From Corynebacterium cystitidis (GTDB lineage: Bacteria > Actinomycetota > Actinomycetes > Mycobacteriales > Mycobacteriaceae): a DNA stretch of 64,000 nt. The notes beneath the pieces were generated by a model. The model had not been told where the DNA came from and did not search any database. It was given only the letters and a program-made list of their open reading frames with translations. Location of the stretch: NCBI RefSeq assembly GCF_900187295.1, contig NZ_LT906473.1, forward strand, positions 620,001-684,000. Direction: 5' to 3'. The position numbers were made by a program, and so were the translations under genes. Each line of letters starts with the position of its first letter. Position 1 is the stretch's first letter. This document shows positions 24,222 through 34,666 of the stretch, piece by piece.

Positions 24222-26954
24222 CTAGACGGCGGTTGGGTCGTCGAGCTTATAGCGCTTCGCAGCCTCATCTGCCACGGAGATGTCGATCTTGCCCGCCTCA
24301 GCCAGGCCGATCAGCGCAGCAACAACCATGGACTCAGCATCGATGTTGAAGTAGCGGCGTGCTGCCTCGCGGGTATCGGAGAAACCGAAGCCGTCAGCGC
24401 CCAGCACGTAGTACTCGCCTGGGACGTACGGGCGGATCTGCTCGTGCAGGTCGGTCGCAAAGTCCGAGGTAGCAATGTAGGGGCCCGCAGTCTGCTTCAG
24501 CTGCTTGGTTACAAATGGCTCATCCGGATCCTCAGCAGGGTTGCGCAGCTTTTCGACGTTCTTTGCCGCACCATCGCGGGCCAACTCCACCCAGGAGGTG
24601 ACCGAATAGATGGAGGCGCCGACATTGAACTCGTCGGCAAGCAACTGCTGTGCCTTCAACGCGTACTGCATACCGATACCGGAAGCCAACAAGGAAACTT
24701 GGTGCTCGCCCTCGCCTGACTTGTCGTCGAAGAGGTAGATACCCTTGTGCAGGCCTTCCTCGTCCAGGTTCTCTGGCGGGGCAGGCTGGTGGGTGGGCTC
24801 GTTATACACGGTGAGGTAGTACATGACATCCTCGCCGCGGTCCGGGCCATACATGCGGTCCACACCCTCGCGGACCAAGTACGGCAACTCATAAGCAAAA
24901 GCTGGATCGTACTGGATCACGTTCGGGTTGGTCGACGCGATGATCGGGGAGTGACCGTCCATATGCTGGGTGCCCTCGCCGAACAGGGTGGTGCGTCCAG
25001 CGGTTGCACCCACGATGAAGCCGCGGGTCAGCTGGTCGGCTGCCGCCCAGAACACGTCGCCGGTGCGCTGGAAACCGAACATCGAGTAGAAGATGTACAT
25101 CGGGATCATCGGCTCACCATGGGTGGCGTATGAGGTACCTGCGGCGATGAAGGAAGAAGTGGAACCGTCTTCGTTGATGCCCTCGTGTAGGATCTGGCCG
25201 TCGACAGCCTCGCGGTAGGACAGCATCAGATCATGGTCTACCGGGATGTAGTTCTGGCCGTATGGGTTGTAGATCTTCAGCGTTGGGAACCACGAGTCCA
25301 GGCCGAAAGTACGGGCCTCATCAGGGATGATCGGTACGACGCGCTTGCCGATCTCCTTGTCGCGCATCAGTGACTTGAAGGTGCGTACCAGCGCCATGGT
25401 GGTAGCCACTTCCTGCTTCCCGGAGTCCTTCAGCAAAGACTTGAATGTGCTCATCTCTGGCACCTCAAGCGGGGTGTACTTCACGCGGCGTTCCGGCAGG
25501 GATCCGCCGAGCTCTTTACGACGCTCCAGCATGTACTTGATCTCTTCGGAGTCCTCGCCAGGGTGGTAATACGGCGGCAAGTACGGATCCTTCTCAAGCT
25601 CCTCATCGGAGATGGGGATTTGCTGCTTGTCGCGGAACAACTTCAAATCATCCAGAGTCAGTTTCTTCATCTGGTGGGTTGCGTTGCGGCCCTCGAAGTT
25701 GTGGCCCAGGCCATAGCCCTTAATGGTGTGCGCCAGGATGACGGTGGGCTTACCCTTGGTTTTCAGCGCGCGGTCATAGGCGGCGTAGACCTTGCGGTAA
25801 TCGTGGCCGCCGCGGCGCAGCGCCCAGATCTCGTCGTCGGTCATGTCCTCAACCAGCTTGGCTGTGCGCTCGTCGCGGCCGAAGAAGTGCTCGCGGACGT
25901 AGGCGCCATCATTAGCCTTGAAAGTCTGGTAGTCACCATCCTTAGTGGTGTTCATGATGTTGACCAAGGCACCCTCAGTGTCCTTGTCCAACAGCTCATC
26001 CCACTCACGGCCCCACACAACCTTGATCACGTTCCAGCCGGCGCCGTTGAAGAAGGACTCCAGCTCCTGAATGATCTGGCCGTTACCGCGCACAGGGCCA
26101 TCCAACCGCTGCAGGTTACAGTTCACCACAAAGGTGAGGTTGTCCAAGCCGTAGAGAGTAGCCATCTGGATGAGGCCACGAGACTCCGGTTCATCCATTT
26201 CGCCGTCGCCCAGGAATGCCCAGACGTGCTGCTGGTCAGTGTCCTTGATCCCGCGGTCCTGCAGGTACTTGTTGAAGCGTGCCTGGTAGATCGCGTTCAT
26301 CGGGCCGATACCCATAGACACGGTGGGGAATTCCCAGAACTCCGGCATGTCGTGTGGATGCGGATACGACGGGAGGCCACCCTGTGGGCGGGACACCTGC
26401 TGGCGGAACCCGTCGAGGTCATCCTCGGTCAGGCGGCCCTCCAAGAAGGCGCGGGCGTACATGCCGGGGGAGGCGTGACCCTGGAAGAAGATGTGATCGC
26501 CCCCCTGGGGTGCGTCTTTGCCCTTGAAGAAGTGGTTGAAGCCCACCTCGTATAACGGCGCAGCACCGGCGTAGGTGGAGATGTGTCCACCAACCTCAAT
26601 GCCTGGGCGCTGTGCGCGGTGCACCATGATGGCGGCGTTCCAGCGCATCCAACGGCGGTAGCGCTTCTCAATTTCCTCATCCCCTGGGAACTCTGGCTCC
26701 ATCTCGGTAGGGATGGTGTTTACAAAGTCAGTGGAGGTCAAAGAAGGCAAGTCAACGCGCTTTGCCGACGCCCGTTCAAGCAAACGAAGCATGAGGTAGC
26801 GGGCGCGTTCCGGAGAAGATTCGTCGAGAAGCCCGTCGAGGGAATCCATCCACTCGCGCGTCTCCTCCGGGTCCGAATCGTGTAGGTACGATGCGACTCC
26901 GTCGCGAATCAGCGGAAAGTTAGAGTCGGCGTTCTGTGCTTCTTGATCAGCCAT
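24222..26954 (-). CDS. aceE: Pyruvate dehydrogenase E1 component (homodimeric type)
   Basis: A 910-residue thiamine-diphosphate enzyme that decarboxylates pyruvate in the pyruvate dehydrogenase complex. The cofactor-binding motif is [17 protein letters not shown] (about residues 255-271), followed by [15 protein letters not shown]. The transketolase-like second half has [15 protein letters not shown] and [20 protein letters not shown], as in E. coli AceE. A GGGAGGA ribosome site precedes ATG 26954. In Corynebacterium E1 joins with AceF and SucA in a combined complex. It is divergent from a DUF3052 gene across 230 bases that hold both promoters; I see no clear GlxR or RamB site. Confidence 0.98.
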   Translation of the reverse strand: MADQEAQNADSNFPLIRDGVASYLHDSDPEETREWMDSLDGLLDESSPERARYLMLRLLERASAKRVDLPSLTSTDFVNTIPTEMEPEFPGDEEIEKRYRRWMRWNAAIMVHRAQRPGIEVGGHISTYAGAAPLYEVGFNHFFKGKDAPQGGDHIFFQGHASPGMYARAFLEGRLTEDDLDGFRQQVSRPQGGLPSYPHPHDMPEFWEFPTVSMGIGPMNAIYQARFNKYLQDRGIKDTDQQHVWAFLGDGEMDEPESRGLIQMATLYGLDNLTFVVNCNLQRLDGPVRGNGQIIQELESFFNGAGWNVIKVVWGREWDELLDKDTEGALVNIMNTTKDGDYQTFKANDGAYVREHFFGRDERTAKLVEDMTDDEIWALRRGGHDYRKVYAAYDRALKTKGKPTVILAHTIKGYGLGHNFEGRNATHQMKKLTLDDLKLFRDKQQIPISDEELEKDPYLPPYYHPGEDSEEIKYMLERRKELGGSLPERRVKYTPLEVPEMSTFKSLLKDSGKQEVATTMALVRTFKSLMRDKEIGKRVVPIIPDEARTFGLDSWFPTLKIYNPYGQNYIPVDHDLMLSYREAVDGQILHEGINEDGSTSSFIAAGTSYATHGEPMIPMYIFYSMFGFQRTGDVFWAAADQLTRGFIVGATAGRTTLFGEGTQHMDGHSPIIASTNPNVIQYDPAFAYELPYLVREGVDRMYGPDRGEDVMYYLTVYNEPTHQPAPPENLDEEGLHKGIYLFDDKSGEGEHQVSLLASGIGMQYALKAQQLLADEFNVGASIYSVTSWVELARDGAAKNVEKLRNPAEDPDEPFVTKQLKQTAGPYIATSDFATDLHEQIRPYVPGEYYVLGADGFGFSDTREAARRYFNIDAESMVVAALIGLAEAGKIDISVADEAAKRYKLDDPTAV

Positions 26955-27184
26955 GAACAGTCCTCCCAGAAAGTTGAGTTAGTGCGGTCCTTCCAGCCTA
27001 CTGAAAAAGGAGTTTTGTACCCCTATTGGTGTGTTAAAGCGGGCACCCCTACCCCTGCGATGGTGGTAGCCCCCGAAATTGTACGAAATTGGGGGAGAAT
27101 TTAACTGTGCAAAGCAGGAAAAGCGCTCTGCGAACGGTTATCCTTTATCTGTTCTATTAAAACACTCAAGGAGGACAACTAACT

Positions 27185-27592
27185 GTGGACGCCGCCGGTG
27201 TCAATAATTACGCACAACTGCTGGGAATCCAAAACGATTTTATCGTTCAGGAAATTGGTTGGGATGAAGACGCTGACTCCTCAATTTCGGAGGCCATTGA
27301 GGAAGCGATCGGCGAGGCGCTCCTTGAGGAAGAAACCGATGAGCTATGCGACGTTGTCCTGCTCTGGTACCGCTCTGATGATGAGGATCTTGTCGACGCC
27401 CTCATGGATGCTGCCCGCAACCTAGCCGATGAAGGATGTATTTGGCTGTTAACCCCAGCGGCGAACAAGCCGAATAGCGTCCACCCTGGCGACATTTCCG
27501 AGTCCGCCCAGCTTGCAGGCCTAGTGCAGACCCGCGCAGAGAAGGTCGGCGACTGGCAAGGATCCTGCTTGGAAGCCGGTGGCCGCCAGTAG
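27185..27592 (+). CDS. DUF3052 family protein
   Basis: A 135-residue acidic protein found next to aceE in corynebacteria and mycobacteria. It starts at GTG 27185 (MDAAGVNNYAQLLGIQNDFI) after a strong AAGGAGGA site. Conserved features include QEIGWDEDADSSISEAIEEA, DVVLLWYRSDD and WLLTPAANKP. The fold suggests a single alpha/beta domain; the molecular role is not known. The gene ends 64 bases before tRNA-Val. Confidence 0.9.
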   Translation: MDAAGVNNYAQLLGIQNDFIVQEIGWDEDADSSISEAIEEAIGEALLEEETDELCDVVLLWYRSDDEDLVDALMDAARNLADEGCIWLLTPAANKPNSVHPGDISESAQLAGLVQTRAEKVGDWQGSCLEAGGRQ

Positions 27593-27656
27593 TTCGGCTG
27601 CGGTTGAACTGCGGTTTTGTTGCTGGGCGGGGTCCGTGCTAACGTATTCAAGCAGC

Positions 27657-27732
27657 GCGCCGTTAGCTCAGCTGGAAGAGCAACTGGTTTACACCCAGTA
27701 GGTCGGCGGTTCGAGCCCGTCATGGCGCACCA
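27657..27732 (+). tRNA. tRNA-Val (UAC anticodon)
   Basis: A 76-base cloverleaf: acceptor GCGCCGT pairs with ATGGCGC (one G-U), D stem GCTC/GAGC, anticodon stem ACTGG/CCAGT with loop TTTACAC (anticodon TAC), and T arm GGCGG-TTCGAGC-CCGTC (one G-U). The 3' ACCA is encoded. The start is at GCGC 27657. It is followed at once by a terminator. Confidence 0.95.
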
Positions 27733-27746
27733 AATATCTAAGAAAA

Positions 27747-27782
27747 CCCCTGCTACGAGCTTCTCGTGGCAGGGACTTTTTC
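27747..27782 (+). terminator. Terminator after tRNA-Val
   Basis: A 12-bp stem, CCCTGCTACGAG against CTCGTGGCAGGG with one G-T type mismatch and a CTT loop, is followed by ACTTTTTCTTT. It ends the tRNA transcript, 15 bases after the CCA. Confidence 0.85.
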
Positions 27783-27815
27783 TTTATATTCAGCGCGAAG
27801 GCGGGCTGAAGGCGG

Positions 27816-28484
27816 CTACTGGTCGCGCTCGGCCTCAATGGCAGAGATCAGCGCAGTGGCCTGTGCATTGTTGGCATCGACCCAGATGATCATGGGATTG
27901 GTGTGGTAGATGCCCTCAAAAGTGTAGGCGGTAAGCCCTGGGGCGGCGACTGCCTGTGGGAAGCGAGTTTCGGCATCAATGTCACCGAAGCACTCGTCCA
28001 AGTCAAAGGAAATATCATAGACATCCCATTCGCCGATGCGGAACCGAAGCGAACCTGAGCTCTCCGATCCTGGGTCTAGCATCACCACGACGTTGTGGTA
28101 AACGTGGCCGGTTTCGGCGGCGGTTGCAATGTCGTCCAGAAAATCAAGGTAGTCATTGACCGTGGAGCGATTGTGGTCCAGATCATCGATATAGACGTGG
28201 CGGAAGATGCGGTCCTCATAAGGGTCCCGTGCAGCCAGCAGGGTGGTCAACGGGCGACGGCGGAACATGCCTAGTTCTTCACTCACGGCATCTTCGATGT
28301 CCCCAGTCTCAACACCAGCATTGACCGTAATGCCCACACATTCCAAGGTGACCAGGCAGGTCTCCAGCAGGCTACGATCACTGTCGTCGAGGACATCGGC
28401 GAGGTGGGAGCCAACGGCAGGCTCACGCTCAGAGCCGAGTTCGGAGTCTTTCTCTCCGCTGAATAGACGATTCCAGAAACTCAT
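27816..28484 (-). CDS. Hypothetical acidic protein, 222 residues
   Basis: It starts MSFWNRLFSGEKDSELGSER at 28484. No membrane segment or signal. Predicted mixed alpha/beta, with conserved-looking blocks EELGMFRRRPLTTLLAARDP, YHNVVVMLDPGSESSG and GEWDVYDISFDLDECF. The family is not recognised; it may be specific to corynebacteria. The next gene upstream on this strand starts over 1 kb away and ends 25 bases before this start, so SURF1 and this gene can share a transcript. Confidence 0.7.
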   Translation of the reverse strand: MSFWNRLFSGEKDSELGSEREPAVGSHLADVLDDSDRSLLETCLVTLECVGITVNAGVETGDIEDAVSEELGMFRRRPLTTLLAARDPYEDRIFRHVYIDDLDHNRSTVNDYLDFLDDIATAAETGHVYHNVVVMLDPGSESSGSLRFRIGEWDVYDISFDLDECFGDIDAETRFPQAVAAPGLTAYTFEGIYHTNPMIIWVDANNAQATALISAIEAERDQ

Positions 28485-28509
28485 AACGGGCTATCCTTTC
28501 CCAGAAGTT

Positions 28510-29484
28510 TCAGATGCGCTCTTCGTCGCGGTCGGTGTTTCGCGCCCAAAGGTTCCTACGTGAATCACCGTACCGGTTACGCATGCGTTGCGCTTGTGCT
28601 GAGCTCGTGGTTGTCACCGAAACCCCCTCCGGAGGGGGTGGGTCTGGCTGGGCGGTGTCGTCGATACGCGATGTGGACTCGGCCGCCGCCAACTCATCAT
28701 CCTCCTCGCGGACGCGACGGCGTTCCTTCAGCTCCGCCCAAATGAAATAGAGCAGCCCAAGCGGGGCCATGATGCCAAACGCAATCCACTGCAAACCGTA
28801 GGACAAGTGGTTGCCGCGCTCCAACATGGGAAGGGGCAGAGGGGTGAGCACGCCGGGCTGCTCGTCGGTAAGCATCACCCACGGTTCGGCTAGATCGACG
28901 CCTGTAATTTCGGAGATTTGCCCCGTATTTATGGAATGGACCTGCTGGAAATCTTCGCTTTCCAGAGGCGGCTTGGGGTGGACGCCTTCGTCGACACGCA
29001 CCAAGCCCGTCAGCGTGACCTGGCCCGTCGGCGGAGGGGCTATGGGGGAGACCTTCGTGCCGTCAATGGCGCGGACCCAACCACGATTGACCAAAATAGC
29101 CTGGCCACTATTCAGCAGAAACGGCACCAACGACTGGAACGCCGGGACGGAATCCACCGGGCGCAGGCGCAGCAACACCTCAGCCTGCGGCAGGTAGCGG
29201 CCCGCGAGTGTAACACGTGTCCACTCATCGGCGCGATCATACGTGCCGTCGGGATTAACCACCTCCGATACCGGCACCGGATCAACCTCAAACGCCTGCT
29301 CAATACGGTTGTTGCGCTCCACAATCGCGTCATCCTTACCCAACTGCCACGGCGCCAAAAAGGTAAAGGCCAGGTAGGAAAACAGCACAATCAACACGGC
29401 CGTAAAGATCCAGCCAGGGGTGAAAAACTTCCTCCACCACGATTGTTGCGTAGCTTTTCTCGTAGAGCTTTTTACCGTCGTCAC
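28510..29484 (-). CDS. SURF1-family cytochrome oxidase biogenesis protein
   Basis: A 324-residue protein with two membrane helices, near residues 20-40 (WIFTAVLIVLFSYLAFTFLA) and 225-250 (LSYGLQWIAFGIMAPLGLLY). Between them is the family domain with APWQLGKDDAIVERNNRIEQ, LVNRGWV and EPWVMLTDEQ. A 75-residue charged tail follows. SURF1 inserts haem into subunit I of cytochrome aa3 oxidase. I start at GTG 29484, eleven bases after the phosphatase stop; the longer frame overlaps that gene. Operon order: HAD phosphatase, tyrosine phosphatase, SURF1. Confidence 0.85.
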   Translation of the reverse strand: MTTVKSSTRKATQQSWWRKFFTPGWIFTAVLIVLFSYLAFTFLAPWQLGKDDAIVERNNRIEQAFEVDPVPVSEVVNPDGTYDRADEWTRVTLAGRYLPQAEVLLRLRPVDSVPAFQSLVPFLLNSGQAILVNRGWVRAIDGTKVSPIAPPPTGQVTLTGLVRVDEGVHPKPPLESEDFQQVHSINTGQISEITGVDLAEPWVMLTDEQPGVLTPLPLPMLERGNHLSYGLQWIAFGIMAPLGLLYFIWAELKERRRVREEDDELAAAESTSRIDDTAQPDPPPPEGVSVTTTSSAQAQRMRNRYGDSRRNLWARNTDRDEERI

Positions 29485-29494
29485 AGCACTAACC

Positions 29495-29965
29495 CTACTC
29501 GTCCAGGTGCTGCCGAACCCACTCCACAATCCCTGGGGCGGCAGATTCAATCTGGACACGGGTGGTAGTAAAGCCCTCTGGGCCGCCGTAATACGGGTCA
29601 GCCACGCCCGCCCGCTCGCCAGCGGCAGGATCGAAGGAGCGCAGCAGACGCACCTTCTCCTGCGGCACGCCCTGGGCAATGAGCTCGGAAACATGATTAT
29701 TGTCCAGGGCGACAATCAAGTCCGCGTCCAGGCGGTCTCCGCCAAACTGGAATGCGCGGTGGGCGGAGCCGTCATAGCCGTGGTCGTTGAGCTCCTGCAG
29801 GGCGCGGGAATCGGCCTGGTTGCCCACATGCCACCCGCCAATACCCGACGAGGTGACGCGGACCTTGTCGGCGAGGTTTTCGTTGTCCAAAGCAGAACGA
29901 ACAATGACCTCCGCCATCGGGGAGCGGCAAATATTACCCGTACAAACAAAATCAATGTGCAGCAT
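29495..29965 (-). CDS. Low-molecular-weight protein tyrosine phosphatase
   Basis: A 156-residue phosphatase. The active-site loop is CTGNICRS (residues 8-15) with nucleophile Cys and Arg, and the general acid is in DPYYG (about residue 122). The family length is normal (about 160). Such enzymes dephosphorylate protein tyrosine kinases or are secreted; no export signal is seen. It begins 14 bases inside the end of the HAD phosphatase gene. Confidence 0.92.
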   Translation of the reverse strand: MLHIDFVCTGNICRSPMAEVIVRSALDNENLADKVRVTSSGIGGWHVGNQADSRALQELNDHGYDGSAHRAFQFGGDRLDADLIVALDNNHVSELIAQGVPQEKVRLLRSFDPAAGERAGVADPYYGGPEGFTTTRVQIESAAPGIVEWVRQHLDE

Positions 29966-30605
29966 GAAAACTCCTGACTAGCTGGTCCAATTCTTCTATC
30001 GTGTGTGCCGTGAAGCGGGCGGTATCCCACTCAGACTGATCTCCATAACCCCAGGTAACGGCGATAGTGTCGATACCGAACGTGGCGGCACCTGCAATAT
30101 CGTGGGTGCGGTCGCCCACCATCACGGCGTGCTGAGGATCAAGATCTACCTTATCGAAAATGTATTGCAGTACATCGGTTTTCGAGCGCCTCGTGCCATA
30201 CTCCTCGGCAGCCCCAATAAAGGAAAAATGCTCCAGCAGACCCTCGCGCTGCAGGATGGCACGCGCAAAACCTTCTCCCTTGGACGTTGCTGTGATCAAA
30301 CGGAAGCCATCATTGCGCCACCGTTCTAGCAGTTCGGGCACCCCCGGGAAGGCTTGTGCCTCCTGCCAGCCGCCACCGCGGGTGTAGTCCATATAGGCGT
30401 TAAAGGCCTCCCGGCAGGTCTTTTCATCCAGGCCCAAGCTGGCCAGAGTTTTCTCCATGGGCGGACCAGGAATGCGGGCAATGAAGTCTTCGCTAGGGTG
30501 CGGGTGGCCAACGGTATCTAAGGCGTGGAGGAAGCCGGCACGGATGCCGGGGAAGGAATCAACGAGTGTGCCGTCAACGTCGAGCAGGATGGTTGGTGGG
30601 GTCAT
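29952..30605 (-). CDS. HAD-family phosphatase, phosphoglycolate phosphatase type
   Basis: A 217-residue HAD hydrolase: motif I LLDVDGTLVDSFPG (about residue 6), motif II TATSKGEGFA, motif III Lys in RRSKTDVLQY and motif IV MVGDRTHDIAGA. The cap is the small helical type, as in Gph/PGPase. ATG 30605 has GGAAG in front; an ATG four codons earlier is the alternative. First gene of the minus-strand operon, with its start 27 bases from the divergent NIF3 gene. Confidence 0.85.
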   Translation of the reverse strand: MTPPTILLDVDGTLVDSFPGIRAGFLHALDTVGHPHPSEDFIARIPGPPMEKTLASLGLDEKTCREAFNAYMDYTRGGGWQEAQAFPGVPELLERWRNDGFRLITATSKGEGFARAILQREGLLEHFSFIGAAEEYGTRRSKTDVLQYIFDKVDLDPQHAVMVGDRTHDIAGAATFGIDTIAVTWGYGDQSEWDTARFTAHTIEELDQLVRSFHAAH

Positions 30606-30632
30606 GGCTTCCAGCATGGCAGAATGGGACGC

Positions 30633-31799
30633 ATGACAACAGTTGGCACCGTAATTTCTACACTTGAGACCGCCTACCCACCGCAGCTTGCCGAAAGTTG
30701 GGATGCCGTGGGTTTGGTGTGTGGGGACCCCACCGACGAGGTCACCCGTGTGGCTTTCGCCCTGGACTGCACTCAGGAAGTTGCTGAACGTGCCGTGGAG
30801 TTAGGTGCGCAGCTTTTGGTGGTGCATCACCCTCTGCTATTACGTGGAGTGACCTCCGTGGCCGCCAACACCCCGAAGGGCAAAGTGATCCACACCCTGC
30901 TCAAAGGCGGGTGCGCCTTATTCACCGCACACACCAACGCGGATTCTGCCCGCCCCGGAGTCAACGACAAGCTAGCAGAACTGGTGGGAATCAAGCCTGG
31001 CCGCCCCATCAAAGTGGTGGACCCGCGCGCTCGCGATAAGTGGGGCGTCCATGTGCCCGCCACGCATGCCGACGAAGTGATGGCTGCCCTTTTCGAGGTG
31101 GGTGCAGGCCGCATTGGCAATTACTCCGAGTGCGCATTCCACATCGACGGGCGCGGCGGTTTCACCCCGCTAGAAGGTGCAGACCCGACAGAGGGGGTCG
31201 TCGGCAAGCACTATGTGGGAGACGAAACCCGCGTCGAATTCGTTGCCGATACCCGGATCCGGCGCGCGCTTATCGACGAGCTGCGCCGCGTCCACCCCTA
31301 CGAGGAACCAGCGTTTGATATCACAGCGATGGAACAAGACGTGGACCTAGAACAAGCCACTGGGTTAGGCCGCGTGGGCGAGCTGCCAAATCCGATGACC
31401 CTGCGCGAATTCACCCAGCAGGTGGCCAACGCCCTGCCTGAAACCGCGTGGGGAGTGCGCGCCGCTGGTGACCCGGACAAACTGGTGCAGAAGGTGGCTG
31501 TCAGCTCCGGCTCCGGCGACAGCTTCTTAGGCGATGTAACCAAGCTAGGCGTGGACGTGTACGTGACCAGCGATTTACGCCACCACCCCGTCGACGAGCA
31601 TTTGCGCGCAGGCGGGCCCGCCGTGATTGACACCGCCCATTGGGCAAGTGAGTTTCCCTGGACCACCCAGGCAGCGGGTATTGTTGCACGCCTTGGGGTA
31701 GACACGGAGATTATCAGCCTGCGCACCGACCCATGGACTGTGTCCGCGCACCCGAACACCGCGAACACCGCGAACACCACGAACACCACAGCGAACTAG
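30633..31799 (+). CDS. NIF3-like dinuclear metal centre protein
   Basis: A 388-residue NIF3 protein. Metal ligands sit in LLVVHHPLLLRGV (about residue 65) and FTAHTNADSARPGVND (about residue 100), plus SSGSGDSFL and HHPVDEH in the C-terminal half. The middle 120 residues form the PII-like insert. These proteins bind two divalent metals; a GTP cyclohydrolase-like activity has been proposed for some. The tail contains repeated NTANTTNTT coded by a short AACACC-type microsatellite (31753-31797). It is the first gene of an operon with the zinc-ribbon and RNase H genes. Confidence 0.9.
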   Translation: MTTVGTVISTLETAYPPQLAESWDAVGLVCGDPTDEVTRVAFALDCTQEVAERAVELGAQLLVVHHPLLLRGVTSVAANTPKGKVIHTLLKGGCALFTAHTNADSARPGVNDKLAELVGIKPGRPIKVVDPRARDKWGVHVPATHADEVMAALFEVGAGRIGNYSECAFHIDGRGGFTPLEGADPTEGVVGKHYVGDETRVEFVADTRIRRALIDELRRVHPYEEPAFDITAMEQDVDLEQATGLGRVGELPNPMTLREFTQQVANALPETAWGVRAAGDPDKLVQKVAVSSGSGDSFLGDVTKLGVDVYVTSDLRHHPVDEHLRAGGPAVIDTAHWASEFPWTTQAAGIVARLGVDTEIISLRTDPWTVSAHPNTANTANTTNTTAN

Positions 31800-31813
31800 A
31801 TAGAGGATGAGCC

Positions 31814-32527
31814 ATGAAACTAGCCACCGACCAGCAGCACCTTTTACTAGAACTAGCCAACGCCGAACGTGCCCAAGGCCAACCCGCCAAGATCAGCGCC
31901 GAACAAGAAGAACTAAACAAGCTGACCAAGGAACGCGCCCGCATGGCAGATGCCGCCGGCTCCGCCCAATTGGCCGTGGACGACATGGAGCTGGAAATCC
32001 TGCGCATCCAAGAAGATGAGCGCAAGCTGAAGCGCCGCGAGCTGGACAACAAAAAGCAACTGGGTGCGGAGACTGATCCGGAGCGTCGAAAAGATCTTGA
32101 ACACGACACCTATGCAACAAAGTCACGCATCATGGACCTGCTTTCCGAACTCAAAGAAGCCCACAATGAGATCGCCGCACTACGCAACAACCGCGACATC
32201 CATGGCGCGAAACTATCAGACCTTGATGCCAAGATTGAGGTGGCACGCCGCGCTGCCGAAGCCGCCCCCACACCCGCCGCCGCAGCCGATCCGGCCGACA
32301 TTCGCGCAAAGCTTTCCGACGACGTCCTGGCCGACTACGACGACTGTGGTGCCGCCCCCTTGGTCAGCGGACGCACCTGCGGTGGATGCTTCATCCAGAT
32401 GCCACCGGCCGAGCGCGAAGAAATCAACGCCGTGCCCGCCGACGAACTGCCCAACTGCCCCAACTGTGGAACTTTCCTGGTGCGTGGCACAGCTCACGCT
32501 GGCCGTTCCGACGCTGACGGGAGCTAA
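31814..32527 (+). CDS. Coiled-coil zinc-ribbon protein (CT398-like)
   Basis: A 237-residue protein: about 150 residues of coiled coil (LNKLTKERARMADAAGSAQL, then ERKLKRRELDNKKQLG), an Ala-Pro linker and a C-terminal C4 zinc ribbon with TCGGC and NCPNCG pairs (about residues 190 and 220). It precedes the RNase H/phosphatase gene by two bases, as in other actinobacteria. Role unknown; binding nucleic acid or protein through the ribbon is inferred. Confidence 0.88.
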   Translation: MKLATDQQHLLLELANAERAQGQPAKISAEQEELNKLTKERARMADAAGSAQLAVDDMELEILRIQEDERKLKRRELDNKKQLGAETDPERRKDLEHDTYATKSRIMDLLSELKEAHNEIAALRNNRDIHGAKLSDLDAKIEVARRAAEAAPTPAAAADPADIRAKLSDDVLADYDDCGAAPLVSGRTCGGCFIQMPPAEREEINAVPADELPNCPNCGTFLVRGTAHAGRSDADGS

Positions 32528-32529
32528 GC

Positions 32530-33708
32530 ATGAAGGTGACTATCTACGCGGACGGCGGCTCCCGCGGCAACCCCGGTGTCGCCGGTTCCGGCACAGTGCT
32601 TTACGACGCCGACGGCGACATCCTGCAGAAAATCGTCTACGTTGTGGGCCCCAAAGCGTCTAATAACGTTGCCGAATACCACGGCCTACTGCGCGGACTT
32701 GAAGCAGCCGCCGAACTAGGTGCCAGCGACGTTGAGGTGTTTATGGACTCTAAACTAGTGGTCGAGCAAATGAGCGGGCGCTGGAAAATCAAACACCCCG
32801 ATATGCAAAAACTGGCCCTGGCCGGACAAAAACTCGCCCGCGAGTTCAACTCCGTGACCTACAACTGGGTACCACGTGAAAAGAATCAAGTAGCCGACAA
32901 ACTCTCCAACGACGCCATGGACGCAGCCGCCCGAGGCGAATCCCCAGGAATCCTTGGCGGGCCGGCCTCGCAAGCCGAAATACCACCCGCGCAGCAGGGC
33001 ACTTACTGGTCGGCGCAGGAGCGCGAAACCGAGACCGGAACCGAATATGATCACGAGGTAGCCACCCACGCGCACTGGAACGGAATCGACGACACACCCA
33101 CCCGCTTCGTGCTGTTGCGTCACGGTCAAACAGCGCAATCGGCGGCAAAGGTGTACTCAGGATCCTCAGATCCGGAGCTCACCGACGTGGGCCGCGACCA
33201 AGCGCGCCGGGCAGCAGAGTGGATCGCAGCCATCGAAAAGATCGACGTGATTGTGTCCTCCCCGATGCAGCGGGCACAAGAAACAGCAGCAATAGTGGGC
33301 CAGAAGCTAGGACTGGAATACGAGACCGACAACCAGTGGCGCGAGATGGACTTCGGTGACTTTGAAAACCTCACACGCGACCAAGCCTTTGAACAGTATC
33401 CGGAAGAATTGCAGAAGTGGGAATCGTCGATAAGCGTGGCCCCTCCCAACGGTGAAGCCGTGGCAGCAATGCACCGACGCATCACCAGCGCACGCAAGAA
33501 ACTACAGGACAAATATCCAGGCAAGACGGTTCTGGTGGTCACCCACGTCACCCCGATCAAATCAATGGTGCGGCAAGGCCTGAATGCCAGAGGGGACCTG
33601 TTTGCGCGGATGTTTCTGGATTTGGCGTCTATTTCTGTGGTGGAGTTTTACCCCGACACCGCAGTGGTACGCCGCGTCAACGACACCGCTCACCTGATCC
33701 AGCGGTAG
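32530..33708 (+). CDS. Bifunctional RNase HI / histidine phosphatase
   Basis: A 392-residue fusion. Residues 1-140 are RNase HI (IYADGGSRGNPGVAG with the first catalytic Asp, Glu in NVAEYHGLLRGLE, Asp in EVFMDSKLV and the last Asp in NQVADKLSND). After a linker, residues 195-392 form an acid phosphatase of the phosphoglycerate-mutase fold (LLRHGQT with the phospho-His, and VVTHVTPI). Actinobacterial homologues (mycobacterial Rv2228c) combine RNase H with alpha-ribazole phosphatase-like activity. No cobalamin genes are nearby. Confidence 0.95.
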   Translation: MKVTIYADGGSRGNPGVAGSGTVLYDADGDILQKIVYVVGPKASNNVAEYHGLLRGLEAAAELGASDVEVFMDSKLVVEQMSGRWKIKHPDMQKLALAGQKLAREFNSVTYNWVPREKNQVADKLSNDAMDAAARGESPGILGGPASQAEIPPAQQGTYWSAQERETETGTEYDHEVATHAHWNGIDDTPTRFVLLRHGQTAQSAAKVYSGSSDPELTDVGRDQARRAAEWIAAIEKIDVIVSSPMQRAQETAAIVGQKLGLEYETDNQWREMDFGDFENLTRDQAFEQYPEELQKWESSISVAPPNGEAVAAMHRRITSARKKLQDKYPGKTVLVVTHVTPIKSMVRQGLNARGDLFARMFLDLASISVVEFYPDTAVVRRVNDTAHLIQR

Positions 33709-33758
33709 CGCAAAATTAGCAGAATACGGAGCCGAACGCGTAGAGTAAGTGCTTGCGA

Positions 33759-34161
<403 letters not shown>

Positions 34162-34163
<2 letters not shown>

Positions 34164-34186
34164 TCGCCCCTTTTTCGGGGGCGAAA
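34162..34186 (+). terminator. Hairpin after rnpB, likely terminator
   Basis: TTCGCCCC-TTTTTCG-GGGGCGAA forms an eight-pair stem directly after the P1 helix. There is no long U-tract after it, but the position fits the end of the RNase P transcript. Confidence 0.55.
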
Positions 34187-34257
34187 TGCCGTGTGCAGTG
34201 AGAGCCTTGGGCTGGCTGATTATGCCGAATTTTCCACAGATTTTTAAATATCTGATG

Positions 34258-34666
34258 CGCTTTTCACCGAACTGCATCATGCTTAAACCATGGGGAAACA
34301 CCAAATGAGAAAACTGGTGCGAGCTTTGATGTGACCGGAAATGCCGAGCAGAAGATCCCGGGATATAGCGATGGTGCCCAAAGAAATGGTGATATTGCCC
34401 TGCTGCCAGGAGCCCAAGCCACAGTCACCATTGTGGTAGATGCCCCTGAATCAGGTGCTCTCCATGCCAATATAGCTTCTGCCGTAGGTATCTCTGTCCC
34501 TACGGGACGCCAAGTCGAAGCGGACGATCCGGCGCACGCCTTTAAGCTGCCGGAGGTCCTCCTGCCCTATACCGGTGGACCTGGAGTATTTGGATATCTT
34601 GGTGTGGCTCTCGTGCTTCTGCTATCCGCCACAGGTGTAGCCATTGCCGCTAAGAGGCGCGTGTAG
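34258..34666 (+). pseudogene. C-terminal remnant of an LPxTG surface protein
   Basis: An open frame without a start or signal: ASFDVTGNAEQKIPGYSDGA, a beta-rich stretch (TVTIVVDAPESGALHANIAS), then the sortase signal LPYTGGPGVFGYLGVALVLL and a final AAKRRV. LPYTG, hydrophobic segment and basic tail are exactly the sorting pattern, with at least the first part of the protein missing. The best internal start is GTG 34331 (111 residues), which could not be exported. A 16-bp direct repeat overlaps the stop (34635-34650 and 34661-34676). Confidence 0.6.

Noticed and set aside
25563..26555. A 330-codon plus-strand frame inside aceE
   Set aside because: Antisense to a highly conserved gene; its Val/Leu/His-rich product has no family and no ribosome site.
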